A DNA stretch of 64,000 nt. Origin: Natronincola peptidivorans (GTDB lineage Bacteria > Bacillota > Clostridia > Peptostreptococcales > Natronincolaceae). The DNA is taken from NCBI RefSeq assembly GCF_900111615.1, contig NZ_FOHU01000015.1:1-64000 (forward strand), in the 5' to 3' direction. A program made the translations under genes and the position numbers. This document shows, in pieces, positions 42,504 through 51,177 of the stretch (positions are counted from its first letter, which is position 1; each line of letters starts with the position of its first letter). The notes under the pieces are model-generated. The model had not been told where the DNA came from. It searched no databases and saw only the letters and a program-made list of their open reading frames with translations.

Positions 42504-43589
42504 TCATAGTCTTCTTGAAACATCTCCAGTATAACCATCTACATTATAAAAACTGATGGTGGTAACACGTGTCCCTTGATTTTTAAAAACTCTCATTTCG
42601 TAGTAGGGGTGGTCTTCTGATGGATAGCGAGTTATTTGAAAGGATGCTTCCCCTTCTGTAGCATCTGCAATCTCACTCAAAGTCATAATAGCATGGATAG
42701 CTTCTTCTTCAGTGATGAACTTATCTTCAGCAATTTCATTCTCTATAGGATCGATAGCAAAATTATTGTTATCAGCATCATTGTCTGTGTCTTTTATGTT
42801 TTCGATGTTTGACAGTTTTATTACATGATTATTTGCTATACCATAAACAGCTGTCATCTTCTTATCATGAAAAGTATTGCTAAATGGACCTAAGCCGTCT
42901 TCATCATGAAGGTCTATTCCCTCTAATGTACTAACAGACCAATCTATTACTTGGTTGAATTTATCTGAAGGAAATAATAGTCCCACTAGCTCAACTTCTA
43001 ATGCCAATGTTTCTTTTAGTCTTTTGCTGTCATAAGCAACAATATGCTTACCATCGATGCCGTACATAATACCCGCCATCTTTATATTCTCCTTATAGCC
43101 TAAAATCGTTATACGTGTGGTAGGATGCTTTGCTGAGCTTCCTATCACCATAGGAATGCCTTCTGGATCTGCTTCTTCTGTAAAAATAAAGCCATATTCA
43201 TCATTTGAAAAGAATTCTGTAATAGCTTCTCTTGGTATTTTCAAACCTTCATAACCTATATGATCTTGATTGTATAAGCTTTCTTCTGTGTCGTCGTCTA
43301 TTGATGCTGTAGTTGAACTGTTAATACCTTCATCCTCTAAGTCAGTATTCATATCACTATCTATGGATAATGATTCGATTTCTTCAATAGGAGGATTTAT
43401 AGCCCTATTATTACCTGCATCTCTATTCTCCATAACGTCTAATCCCACACCTGCTAAACATAATAACAATCCAACAGCTCCCACAATAATATAATACTTT
43501 TTTTCTTTTTTCCTGTAAAAACTTATAGCCAGAAAAATAGAAGAGATAAAAACAACGCCAATACCTAAAAGTCCTAATAAGATGCCCAT
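42504..43589 (-). CDS. Membrane-anchored hypothetical protein with PepSY-like end
   Basis: A 361-residue protein with two N-terminal hydrophobic segments (about 3-22 and 33-48), an acidic low-complexity linker and an extracytoplasmic globular region. The C-terminal 80 residues (ITEEEAIHAIMTLSEIADA ... ISFYNVDGYTGDV) follow a PepSY-like pattern, a module linked to peptidase inhibition or regulation. Family otherwise not recognised. ATG follows GGAGGT. Confidence 0.65.
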   Translation of the reverse strand: MGILLGLLGIGVVFISSIFLAISFYRKKEKKYYIIVGAVGLLLCLAGVGLDVMENRDAGNNRAINPPIEEIESLSIDSDMNTDLEDEGINSSTTASIDDDTEESLYNQDHIGYEGLKIPREAITEFFSNDEYGFIFTEEADPEGIPMVIGSSAKHPTTRITILGYKENIKMAGIMYGIDGKHIVAYDSKRLKETLALEVELVGLLFPSDKFNQVIDWSVSTLEGIDLHDEDGLGPFSNTFHDKKMTAVYGIANNHVIKLSNIENIKDTDNDADNNNFAIDPIENEIAEDKFITEEEAIHAIMTLSEIADATEGEASFQITRYPSEDHPYYEMRVFKNQGTRVTTISFYNVDGYTGDVSRRL

Positions 43590-43778
43590 AAAAGATTTAC
43601 CTCCATATTTTTTTGTCGAAAGAGAAGTGACTACATTTTTTAACTAAATTAATTTCTCATTATTTATTTTCTACAAATAGTGACAAACTCCTCCTTATAT
43701 TAAAAATCACTTACTACTGTCTTCTATCAAAATAACTTTTGTATCAACCTTTATGTATTCATCCTTTGCAAACAAAAA

Positions 43779-43798
43779 AGCTGGAAATCAATCCAGCT
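43779..43798 (-). terminator. Terminator overlapping the 3' end of a small gene
   Basis: AGCTGG/CCAGCT with an 8-base loop, followed on the minus strand by TTTTTTG. The stem starts inside the last codons of the 43788-44117 gene, so coding and terminator sequences overlap by about 11 bases. Confidence 0.85.
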
Positions 43799-44117
43799 CA
43801 TCCTTTCTCTCATTAGCAAATTGTCTTTCCGCCTCTTCAATGATTTCTCTCGGTATAAGATCACCAGTGTCTACATACATGTCGTCCGTCATAAAGTAAT
43901 CATCTATTAAGTCATCATTGGGTATGCCTGTCTCTGTACCTATCTCTAGCTTCAGGTCATTAGGGTCTTTTGGTATAATAGGATCCATAAGTCCACCACT
44001 ATTGGTACTTTTGCCTTCTATAGATTTATCTATGTCTCCTATTTCGCCACTCATTTCTGAGTTAAATTTATCTATGGCTTTTAACTTATTGGGGTTCAAT
44101 AGTTTTCGCCTTTTCAA
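43788..44117 (-). CDS. Hypothetical acidic protein
   Basis: A 109-residue protein with basic start (KRRKLLNPNKLKAIDKF) and acidic remainder with many Asp/Glu and Pro (DPIIPKDPNDL). TTG start 7 bases after GAGGTG. No family recognised. A fragment of its 3' end is duplicated at 35214-35322. Confidence 0.65.
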   Translation of the reverse strand: MKRRKLLNPNKLKAIDKFNSEMSGEIGDIDKSIEGKSTNSGGLMDPIIPKDPNDLKLEIGTETGIPNDDLIDDYFMTDDMYVDTGDLIPREIIEEAERQFANERKDELD

Positions 44118-44340
44118 AATAATTCACCTCTTTTGTATTTAAAATTGATATTATTTTTTGCATAACTATCATTTAAATACGAGGGAATTAAAGGTGATAT
44201 TTTTAAAGGTGGTCAATAAACTATCATAAAAATAACTATTTTCTACAGCACCACAAAATTTTTTTTCGAAATCCATTTTTTTGAAGGCTTCTAAAGGCTG
44301 TATTTTTTGTGGTTTTTATCCTCTTATTATTTCTCTAACA
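44118..44340. other. Intergenic, nothing assigned
   Basis: AT-rich gap between the acidic hypothetical and HNH genes. No gene, repeat or clear terminator could be supported, apart from homopolymer T runs near 44260-44280 downstream of the HNH gene on the minus strand. Confidence 0.35.
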
Positions 44341-44766
44341 TCAATTTCCTTCATAATTACCTATGACCACAAGCTTTACTATTTTATTATGCTTTACATA
44401 GACCCTTTTATTATTGCTTTGAAAAACCACATAGTCTCCAATCTCTTCAATTCTATGAATGGCTTCAATATCTTCTAGTATTTTTTGCAGCTTAATATTC
44501 ACAGCTATAATCTTTCTATCCTTTACCCCTTGCTTAAATAAGGCTATTATCACCTCTTCATAGTCCTTTGGAACAGCGCTTTTTTTGTATTTGTTGCACC
44601 TTTTACAGCTTAGAACAATGTTATAAATATCGTTAGGACCTCCCCTGCTTTTAGGAAGATAGTGATCTAAGCTGGTTTGCTGAAAGGGCAATGGCTTTTC
44701 ACAAAAATAACACTTTCTTTCATCTCGTTCATAGATGTAAGACTTATTTATTTTTTTGGGCCTCAT
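44341..44766 (-). CDS. HNH endonuclease domain protein
   Basis: A 141-residue protein with a complete HNH nuclease fold: CYFCEKP zinc pair, catalytic SLDHYLPKSRGG (His of the first H), IYNIVLSCKRCNKYK (N and second zinc pair). The C-terminal half is a helical/strand extension of unknown role. Overlaps the end of the C_GCAxxG_C_C gene by 23 bases. It could act in DNA processing or belong to a mobile element; no target information. Confidence 0.85.
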   Translation of the reverse strand: MRPKKINKSYIYERDERKCYFCEKPLPFQQTSLDHYLPKSRGGPNDIYNIVLSCKRCNKYKKSAVPKDYEEVIIALFKQGVKDRKIIAVNIKLQKILEDIEAIHRIEEIGDYVVFQSNNKRVYVKHNKIVKLVVIGNYEGN

Positions 44767-45160
44767 CCTGAATAATTTCCTCCACTACCTCTGCCACCGC
44801 CAGCACAATATACTTACATTTTTCTTCATCATTATGACGATATTTTTCCTTTAACAATTTACAATTCGCTGTTCCAAGCTTTTCCTCAACCCTATGAAAC
44901 AGCTTTTTTACAATACTTTTAATTCGATCTCCCTCATGGGCCCTATCCTCAACAAACATAATGCTGAGGGCCGCAATAGCTCCAGTGACAGCCCCACAGG
45001 TTTCCTCTATCGCCATGCCTCCACCAAAACCAGCCATCATTTTTAAGGCATCCTTTGTCAGCTGTAAATCGTAGGCATCATTTATGGCATATAGTGTAGC
45101 TTCTGCACAGTTTAAATCACACTCAGGGCTATAGTATTTTTCTGCCTTTTCCTTTAACAT
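44744..45160 (-). CDS. C_GCAxxG_C_C family protein
   Basis: A 138-residue protein of the family named for its cysteine pattern: LNCAEATLYAIND near the N-terminus (Cys about 19), GFGGGMAIEETCGAVTGAI (the GCAxxG-like turn, here with a Cys-Gly-Ala), and C-terminal NCKLL and KCKYI cysteines. Thought to bind a metal or participate in redox; function unknown. Good ribosome binding site GGAGGAGG. Confidence 0.85.
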   Translation of the reverse strand: MLKEKAEKYYSPECDLNCAEATLYAINDAYDLQLTKDALKMMAGFGGGMAIEETCGAVTGAIAALSIMFVEDRAHEGDRIKSIVKKLFHRVEEKLGTANCKLLKEKYRHNDEEKCKYIVLAVAEVVEEIIQDEAQKNK

Positions 45161-45374
45161 AGAACATTTCCTCCTCCTTTATACATATCTAAAAAATACA
45201 AATTATTGGTAGAACATATATCCATAATTTATACAACTATTTCCTTAACTATAATTTTATACTTTTATCACTTATAAATCTAGATAAATCATTCGTAATT
45301 AATTGACTTGCTTTATTAAAGAAGGTATTCTTTTACAAAAAGAAACCTATATTTTTCATACAATACAGGTTTTT

Positions 45375-45496
45375 AGGCTGTTGAAAAACCCCCATTTTCT
45401 TCGTTACTTCAAAAACCCAGCACCTTTACGTATTACCTATACGCTGCAGTCGCTGGGTTTTCTTGCGCCTCGAATTTGAAGATTTTTGAACAGTCT
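45375..45496. repeat. MITE-like repeat with AGGCTGTTGAAAAA ends
   Basis: AGGCTGTTGAAAAACC (45375-45390) faces GATTTTTGAACAGTCT (45481-45496) as imperfect terminal inverted repeats. Inside, AAAAACCCAGC (45411-45421) pairs with GCTGGGTTTT (45452-45461). This intergenic element recurs, as far as I recall, in many clostridial genomes. It sits just after the glutamate-cyclase-like gene. Confidence 0.75.
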
Positions 45497-45499
45497 GAA

Positions 45500-46420
45500 T
45501 TAATTATATTGTAATGCTTCATAATGCATATTTTCCCTTACCTTACTACCGCTATATTTATTGAGAATAGTGTGCAATCCATTTAGTATCAGTAGATTGG
45601 TCTCTAGGCTCAATCCATCTACCGTCATTGTTCTTTCCTTAGTGCATCCATCTACAGCACCTGCATGTACAATAGCCCCCAGCATTCTTTCCTCCATCTC
45701 CTCATTATGTAATAACCGCTGAGAAGCTAATAAGGAAAGTCCTGCTACAAAGGCATGTCCTCCCCAGTTGGAAACATCAGCTATCACCAAATAGTCAGCG
45801 GCTGTGATGGCGGATATTTTTTCTCCCTCTGGAAGACATTGAGAAAGGATAGATCTTACCTTTCCCATCCCCATTTCATTGCCGCCATCTCCTATGGCTA
45901 TGGTTACTATGTTTTTATCCACTACCTTTCTCAGCAGCAGGTCAGTATTTGGAATGATATCTCTTAGATCTTCTCCATCCATAGAATAACAACCCCCATC
46001 CATTGCTCTGCCTGGTCTCTCTAAGGCCACGATATGGGATGGCTGGTATTTTTCTAGTAAATGCCTGCAAAAATCATCAGACCCATCAAAGGGTACAACT
46101 TCTATAGGTATTTTTATGTTTAAGCTTTTACAGCAAGCCTCTATTAGTTCCTGTGAGTACTTATCTGTTATTAATACCACTTTCTTGTCCAGCTGGAGCA
46201 ACCCATTTGCTAGTGAAGCAGCTCCCAACGGACCATCTGTTTCTCCTGTCATGGTTTCCTTTATACAAAAACCAGTAACAATCATCACCATGGAAGCTTC
46301 ATACAATTCCTCTATAGCATACCGAAAATCCTCGAGATATATGTTTTTTGTTAATCCTCTGTTTCCTAAGTCCTGTGTTATCAGAGCTTGTATCTCCTGG
46401 AACGCTTCTATAAAGCTCAT
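45500..46420 (-). CDS. D-glutamate cyclase-like protein (DUF4392)
   Basis: A 306-residue protein of the DUF4392/D-glutamate cyclase family, which converts D-glutamate to 5-oxo-D-proline. Visible signatures: MIVTGFCI...ETDGPLGAASLANGLLQL near the N-terminus, VALERPGRAMDGGCYSM, and TIAIGDGGNEMGMGKV. ATG at 46420 is preferred to an upstream TTG without a binding site. It follows two Gate-domain membrane proteins on the same strand, suggesting a transport-plus-enzyme unit. Confidence 0.82.
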   Translation of the reverse strand: MSFIEAFQEIQALITQDLGNRGLTKNIYLEDFRYAIEELYEASMVMIVTGFCIKETMTGETDGPLGAASLANGLLQLDKKVVLITDKYSQELIEACCKSLNIKIPIEVVPFDGSDDFCRHLLEKYQPSHIVALERPGRAMDGGCYSMDGEDLRDIIPNTDLLLRKVVDKNIVTIAIGDGGNEMGMGKVRSILSQCLPEGEKISAITAADYLVIADVSNWGGHAFVAGLSLLASQRLLHNEEMEERMLGAIVHAGAVDGCTKERTMTVDGLSLETNLLILNGLHTILNKYSGSKVRENMHYEALQYN

Positions 46421-46453
46421 ATTTACAACCCCTATCGTTGTTTTCCCCAAAAT

Positions 46454-46927
46454 TTATACTTCCTTCGCAGCCGCCTGTTCCAACTCCTCAATATCTTCTA
46501 TAGAAACGTACTTTGATAATAAATAGGTCATTATAAATGCAGCTACAAGTCTAGAGCCTAATAAAATAAATCCATTGGCACCTACTGCCACAAGTATAAG
46601 GGTATCCTCTATAATTGCATGACATGCCGCTAAAAAGGCTACCATAAGAAACAGATCTCGCTTTGATAGATTGCCTTCTTTTGCTGTTTGGATAATCACC
46701 CCTGCTCCAAAGGAAAGTCCAAAGATGATACCTACCAATAAAGGTGTCACAGAGCTTTTGGAGATATTAAAAATTCGGGAAAAAAATTCAAAAGGTTTTA
46801 CGATTTTGTCTAATATTTTGTAGTCCCTAAAGAGCTGTAGCACCACCATGATTGGAATAACATATTTCATGATAGTGGTTATGGTGCCTACACTGCCTAG
46901 GGTAGCTTCCTTTATGATCTCTATCAT
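46454..46927 (-). CDS. Gate-domain (SpmB/nucleoside-recognition-like) membrane protein
   Basis: A 157-residue protein with a Gate/nucleoside-recognition domain: PIMVVLQLFRDYKILDKIV, LLVGIIFGLSFGAGVIIQ and the AACHAIIEDTLI segment, about four to five membrane helices. Similar to SpmB and to half of a nucleoside transporter. Its start overlaps the upstream Gate gene by four bases (ATGA). With the cyclase gene downstream, a role in amino-acid or oxoproline movement is possible; a sporulation role as in SpmAB is the alternative. Confidence 0.78.
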   Translation of the reverse strand: MIEIIKEATLGSVGTITTIMKYVIPIMVVLQLFRDYKILDKIVKPFEFFSRIFNISKSSVTPLLVGIIFGLSFGAGVIIQTAKEGNLSKRDLFLMVAFLAACHAIIEDTLILVAVGANGFILLGSRLVAAFIMTYLLSKYVSIEDIEELEQAAAKEV

Positions 46928-47349
46928 AGGATTGCACCTACCCTTCCTACAATCAGTCCTGCTACTAATGCTAGCCCTACCCTGATTAAAACAACCTTGA
47001 TTACACTTACCCCCAGTCTTTTTGTTACTGCTGTCTCCACCAATAGTGCATGGGAAAAGGAAAGCATCACTGCAATAATGGTTATTTCTAGATTTGTTAA
47101 GGCAATGGCTTTCATTGCACCTATCGCTGCATATAAGCTTAGTAGATTTCCTATTACTAATACAATTGCTGCTTCCCCTGGTAGATTAAAAACTGTCATT
47201 AGAGGGGTGAATAAGTAAGCAATCCAGTCAATGACAGGTGTGTACTGAAGGAAGGTTACAACAAAATATACAGGAATAATCACCTTTGCTAGCATCCAAG
47301 TAGTCTCAAGCCCTTTTAAAACCCCTGTTTTAATAGAATTAATAAACAT
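46924..47349 (-). CDS. Gate-domain (SpmA-like) membrane protein
   Basis: A 141-residue partner of the preceding protein: Gate domain with VIIPVYFVVTFLQYTPVIDW, GNLLSLYAAIGAMKAIALT and MLSFSHALLVETAV, about four helices. ATG at 47349 chosen by an AAGG site; the longer frame lacks one. The two overlapping genes together would make a complete two-repeat transporter-like unit. Confidence 0.78.
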   Translation of the reverse strand: MFINSIKTGVLKGLETTWMLAKVIIPVYFVVTFLQYTPVIDWIAYLFTPLMTVFNLPGEAAIVLVIGNLLSLYAAIGAMKAIALTNLEITIIAVMLSFSHALLVETAVTKRLGVSVIKVVLIRVGLALVAGLIVGRVGAIL

Positions 47350-47433
47350 GCAAGCCCTTCTTTCTGTAAATGTATATATGCTCTTCTGCATTATATTATA
47401 ACATGAAAGGTTAGACAAATGTAATTACTTTCT

Positions 47434-48780
47434 TTACTGCTGCCAATCTACATTGACTTCCTTCCAGCTGCCTTTTTTGTAGCGTGCTGTCATCAAAGAT
47501 GCCTCTACAATAAACTGTATAACAGAAACTCCCCATACATAGGCAACATGCAGCTGAAATACAAATACCACCATGTAAATCAAGGGTAATCTTATCAATA
47601 GATTGGTAATTAAGGCGATTTTAAAGGGTCCCTTTGTATCCCCAGCCCCTTTGAGTGCCCCTGAGGCTGTCATGCCAATGGCTATAGGAATCTGCTCAAA
47701 GGCACCTACCCTTAGACACATGGCTGCAGTGGCTACTGTAGCTCTATCAGTACTAAATAGTGCCATAATAGTATGGGGTATCATAAAGAACAATATCCCC
47801 ACGGATCCCATGAGTAAAACAGCAAAAAGTGTAGCTTTTTTTGCACTCTTATCGGCAGATTCTATGTCTTTGTTCCCTAAGTTTTGTCCCACTAGAGTTG
47901 TGGCTGCAATAGCAAAACCATATCCCGGCATAAAGGAGATGGATTCAGCCGCTACCGCAAGAGAATGGGCGGCATAGGCGATGGTTCCCAGCTGGGCAAT
48001 CCATAATGCAGATACCAGTCTGCTGCCTTCGTTCATCATCATCTCTAAGCCAGCGGGTATACTGAGATTTGTCACCGCCTTTATGGCTTTAAAATCCCAT
48101 TTGAATAAATAGCTAAGCTTCAGCTGTATACCTGATTTTCCCCTCAATAGGAAGTATAAGGTTACCATGGCTGCAACTGCTTGTGCAGTACCGGTTGCAA
48201 TGGCTGCCCCCCTTACCCCCAACTCAGGAAAACCAAATTTTCCAAAAATCAAAACATAGTCACCAACGATGTTAAAGGTATTGGCAACAATAGCAGATAC
48301 TAAGGGAATCACGGTATTACCTGCTCCCCTAAGCATTGCATTTCCTATCATTAATGGTATAAAAAAGAAAAGACCAATAGATACGATTCTTAGATAATCT
48401 GTTCCTAGGATGATAACCTCCGGGTCCTGTACTACTCTTTGAAAAATGGGCTTAGCCCCTATGATTAGGAGTGTTCCCACCATGATGCTTATAAGGATGC
48501 CTATTAATAAGGCTTGAGCCCCTATGTATTCTGCTTTATCTCTTTCACCAGCACCAATATGCCTTGCCACCATAGCGGTAGCGCCTATCCCTAGGGCACC
48601 AAAAATATGACCCATGGAAAACATGATATGGGCCCCAAGATTTACACCAGCAATAGCTGCTGGTGTCAGTCTTCCTACCATAGCGGTATCAGCTGTCCAT
48701 ACTAATGTATGCATCATCATCTCCAGTATAACAGGCCATGCTAATATTAAAATCTGCTTTGAGATGTTTTTACTTTTCAA
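47434..48780 (-). CDS. MATE-family efflux transporter
   Basis: A 448-residue, 12-helix MATE exporter (NorM/DinF superfamily): PVILEMMMHTLVWTADTAMV in TM1, GAGNTVIPLVSAIVANTFNI, LNIPAGLEMMMNEG-type TM7 opening and VGQNLGNKD. Multidrug or metabolite export driven by Na+ or H+. TTG start after AGGAGG. Separate from the Gate genes by 84 bases. Confidence 0.92.
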   Translation of the reverse strand: MKSKNISKQILILAWPVILEMMMHTLVWTADTAMVGRLTPAAIAGVNLGAHIMFSMGHIFGALGIGATAMVARHIGAGERDKAEYIGAQALLIGILISIMVGTLLIIGAKPIFQRVVQDPEVIILGTDYLRIVSIGLFFFIPLMIGNAMLRGAGNTVIPLVSAIVANTFNIVGDYVLIFGKFGFPELGVRGAAIATGTAQAVAAMVTLYFLLRGKSGIQLKLSYLFKWDFKAIKAVTNLSIPAGLEMMMNEGSRLVSALWIAQLGTIAYAAHSLAVAAESISFMPGYGFAIAATTLVGQNLGNKDIESADKSAKKATLFAVLLMGSVGILFFMIPHTIMALFSTDRATVATAAMCLRVGAFEQIPIAIGMTASGALKGAGDTKGPFKIALITNLLIRLPLIYMVVFVFQLHVAYVWGVSVIQFIVEASLMTARYKKGSWKEVNVDWQQ

Positions 48781-48910
48781 TGGATATATCCTCCTACAGT
48801 CAAATCAACCTATAAATGAATATATCATAAGTACATCATTATTTCCACAGCAATATTGATTTATCACTAAAGAGAATGCTGATCTCCTAGTGTAGGATAT
48901 CAACAATTTT

Positions 48911-49258
48911 TTAAGATATCTCTAAAGTCTCTCCTGCCTCCAGTTGCTTTTTAGCTGCTACTCCTGCCTTCATCTCTATGGTATAGCAGGCATTTTTATC
49001 ATGGGCTCTAGAACCAGGCTTTATATTTTCCCTAATGGATAGGATTTTTTTGTTGTCATCTAAGAATACGATATCAATGGGAAATTGCATCCCATAGCAG
49101 TGAATAGAGCGGCACGGGTAAAAAATCATACCCTCCTCTTCTTCAATATGCTTTTTGCCTAAAAGTCCCTTTAGTCTGATAAAAAAACTGTCTGCCAAAG
49201 CTGCCTTCTCTAATAATATTTCCTTTTTCTCTATTCTATAAATAGTATAAGATTTCAT
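48911..49258 (-). CDS. DUF192 family protein at the end of the Tad operon
   Basis: A 115-residue DUF192 protein (SFFIRLKGLLGKKHIEEEEG, MIFYPCRSIHCYGMQFPIDI, VFLDDNKKIL). Its function is unknown. It begins 5 bases after tadC, so it is part of the Tad transcript; DUF192 genes are often found at this place in Gram-positive Tad loci, as I recall. Confidence 0.85.
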   Translation of the reverse strand: MKSYTIYRIEKKEILLEKAALADSFFIRLKGLLGKKHIEEEEGMIFYPCRSIHCYGMQFPIDIVFLDDNKKILSIRENIKPGSRAHDKNACYTIEMKAGVAAKKQLEAGETLEIS

Positions 49259-49263
49259 AGCTA

Positions 49264-50184
49264 TTACCTCATGGCTTCCATAATCTGCATTACTGCAGGT
49301 CCTAGTAACACAATAAATATCGTTGGAAAAATAAAAAATACCATAGGTAACAGCATTTTAATCGGTGCCTTCATGGCTTTTTCCTCTATTTTTTGCTTTC
49401 GCCGAATTCTCATCTGTTTCGATTGTACCCTCAGCACTTTTCCAATACCAACCCCCATTTGGTCTGCCTGTACAATAGCGCCAATAAAGCTGTTAAGGTC
49501 TTCTTCCCCCGTTCTATTGGTCAAATCCTTTAGGGCATCCCTTCTGGGTTTTCCCATTTTCATTTCCTGCAGGGTTTTATTGAATTCAGAGGAAATGGGG
49601 CCAGTGGTTTTTTCCACTACCTTTTTTATGGCAGCATCAAAGCCCAAACCTGCCTCTACGCTTACTGTCAGTAAATCCAGTACATCTGGCAGCTCCTTGC
49701 CTATTTCCATCTGACGGCTTCTAGTTTTCAGCTTTAATAGGAGGTCTAGCAACAGTCTGCCAAAAATTAATCCCCATAAAAACCCTAGCAGCTGTATAAA
49801 CAAACTGTCAAAATAGAGGAACGCAATGACAAAAACAACAATTCCCATCATCACCGTTACTGCATAATAGAGAGAAATAAACTCAGCCCCGCTTAAATTC
49901 CATGGGTTTCCTGCCAGTAATAGCTTTTTTTCTATGATGTCTCTTTTTCTGATGGGAGTAAACCTTTGGGTGATAGTGGAAATCCATTTTAATAATGGCT
50001 TTATTATTCTATCAGCAAAGGAGGACTGCAGCTCTTCATTTATATAATACTGATTTTTCCTGTGCCTGTTTTTAATACCATGTAATCGTGCCTCCATTAA
50101 TAGCTTGTTTGCAAAAATAATATTCCCAGCACCATAAAACAAACAAAAAAAAGTTAGGAAGCTTAAAATTATAATTCCTATCAT
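49264..50184 (-). CDS. tadC: Tad pilus inner-membrane platform protein TadC
   Basis: A 306-residue type II secretion F-domain protein: N-terminal hydrophobic segment, two helices in the middle, the GspF-like cytoplasmic domain (SVEAGLGFDAAIKKVVEKTTG, ETKMGK-type LQEMKMGKPRRDAL) and C-terminal membrane helix. With TadB it forms the assembly platform driven by TadA. 12 bases after tadB. Confidence 0.9.
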   Translation of the reverse strand: MIGIIILSFLTFFCLFYGAGNIIFANKLLMEARLHGIKNRHRKNQYYINEELQSSFADRIIKPLLKWISTITQRFTPIRKRDIIEKKLLLAGNPWNLSGAEFISLYYAVTVMMGIVVFVIAFLYFDSLFIQLLGFLWGLIFGRLLLDLLLKLKTRSRQMEIGKELPDVLDLLTVSVEAGLGFDAAIKKVVEKTTGPISSEFNKTLQEMKMGKPRRDALKDLTNRTGEEDLNSFIGAIVQADQMGVGIGKVLRVQSKQMRIRRKQKIEEKAMKAPIKMLLPMVFFIFPTIFIVLLGPAVMQIMEAMR

Positions 50185-50196
50185 ACTAACCTCCTC

Positions 50197-51162
50197 CTAC
50201 ACCTCAATATTGATAACCTTTTGAATAAAGAAAATTCCTAATCCTTGAGATACTACCCCTCCCGCTAAAATCATCCAGCCAATTTCTCTCTCCAGCATTA
50301 CGTTCATATAGGAGGGATTCATCAGCATTAAAATTACAAACATCACTGGCGGCAGCAGACCAATAATTAGACCTGATATTCTGCCCTGTGCCGTTAAAGT
50401 CTTGATCTCACCCTTGATTCGAATACGTTCTCGAATGGTGGAGGAAATATTATCTAATATCTCTGCTAGGTTACCTCCTATTTGCCTTTGAATCAAAACA
50501 GCTGTAACCAATAGCTCTAAATCATCAGATTCTACTCTATCGGTAAGATTCATTAATGCCTGATCGATTGGTGTGCCTAAATTAATCTCTCTTGTGGTTT
50601 TCCCAAACTCTACTGCCAATGGCCCTGACATTTCCTTGCTGACCAAATCAATGGTCTGCTGAAAGCTGTATCCTGCCCTCAGACCATTGGACATCACTGT
50701 TAATCCTTCGCCGATTTGATGGTTTAGTTTTTCAAATCTTTTTGCCTTCTTTCTCTTTATAAAAACATTAGGCAGTATTAAGCTTAAGACTCCCAATACT
50801 ACTGTGGGACCTATGCTTTTCCAAAATACCATACCGGCTGTAATAGCAAAGGCAAAGATAAAAAAGTATAAAACAATAAACTCCTCCCCCTTCATGGGAA
50901 TCTCTGCCTTCAATAGCTCTTTTTCTATCTTTTTTGTATAGGATTTTGTTGCAAAGGCTTTTCCAAATAACCCTAATAGCTCCTTTAAATGTAAGCTTCT
51001 CCTGGTTTTTTGGAGCTCCTCCTCCTCCAATTGAAGATTGCTATCTGTATAAAAAGCCATTCTATTCAAAACCCTTTTCTTTTCTCCTGTCATGATAGCA
51101 TGTATGCCTAGTACCATTAAAACCACTGTGATAAAGCTAAAGCCTGCTATAAAACCTTCCAT
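50197..51162 (-). CDS. tadB: Tad pilus inner-membrane platform protein TadB
   Basis: A 321-residue partner of TadC with the same F-domain (NGLRAGYSFQQTIDLVSKEM, REINLGTPIDQALMNLTDRV, AVLIQRQIGGNLAEILDNIS) and membrane helices at both ends and in the middle. 15 bases after the tadA stop, ATG following GAGGTGG. Confidence 0.9.
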   Translation of the reverse strand: MEGFIAGFSFITVVLMVLGIHAIMTGEKKRVLNRMAFYTDSNLQLEEEELQKTRRSLHLKELLGLFGKAFATKSYTKKIEKELLKAEIPMKGEEFIVLYFFIFAFAITAGMVFWKSIGPTVVLGVLSLILPNVFIKRKKAKRFEKLNHQIGEGLTVMSNGLRAGYSFQQTIDLVSKEMSGPLAVEFGKTTREINLGTPIDQALMNLTDRVESDDLELLVTAVLIQRQIGGNLAEILDNISSTIRERIRIKGEIKTLTAQGRISGLIIGLLPPVMFVILMLMNPSYMNVMLEREIGWMILAGGVVSQGLGIFFIQKVINIEV

Positions 51163-51177
51163 GTGACCACCTCATCT

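Noticed and set aside
42320-42538. Open frame of 72 codons on the minus strand
   Set aside because: It starts inside the end of the 42504-43589 gene in another frame, has no binding site and no recognisable sequence. It could be the decayed tail of an older gene but this cannot be supported.
46454-47349. Firm spmA/spmB sporulation assignment
   Set aside because: Gate-domain similarity alone does not separate spore-maturation proteins from transporter halves, and the linked D-glutamate cyclase-like gene argues for a metabolic role.
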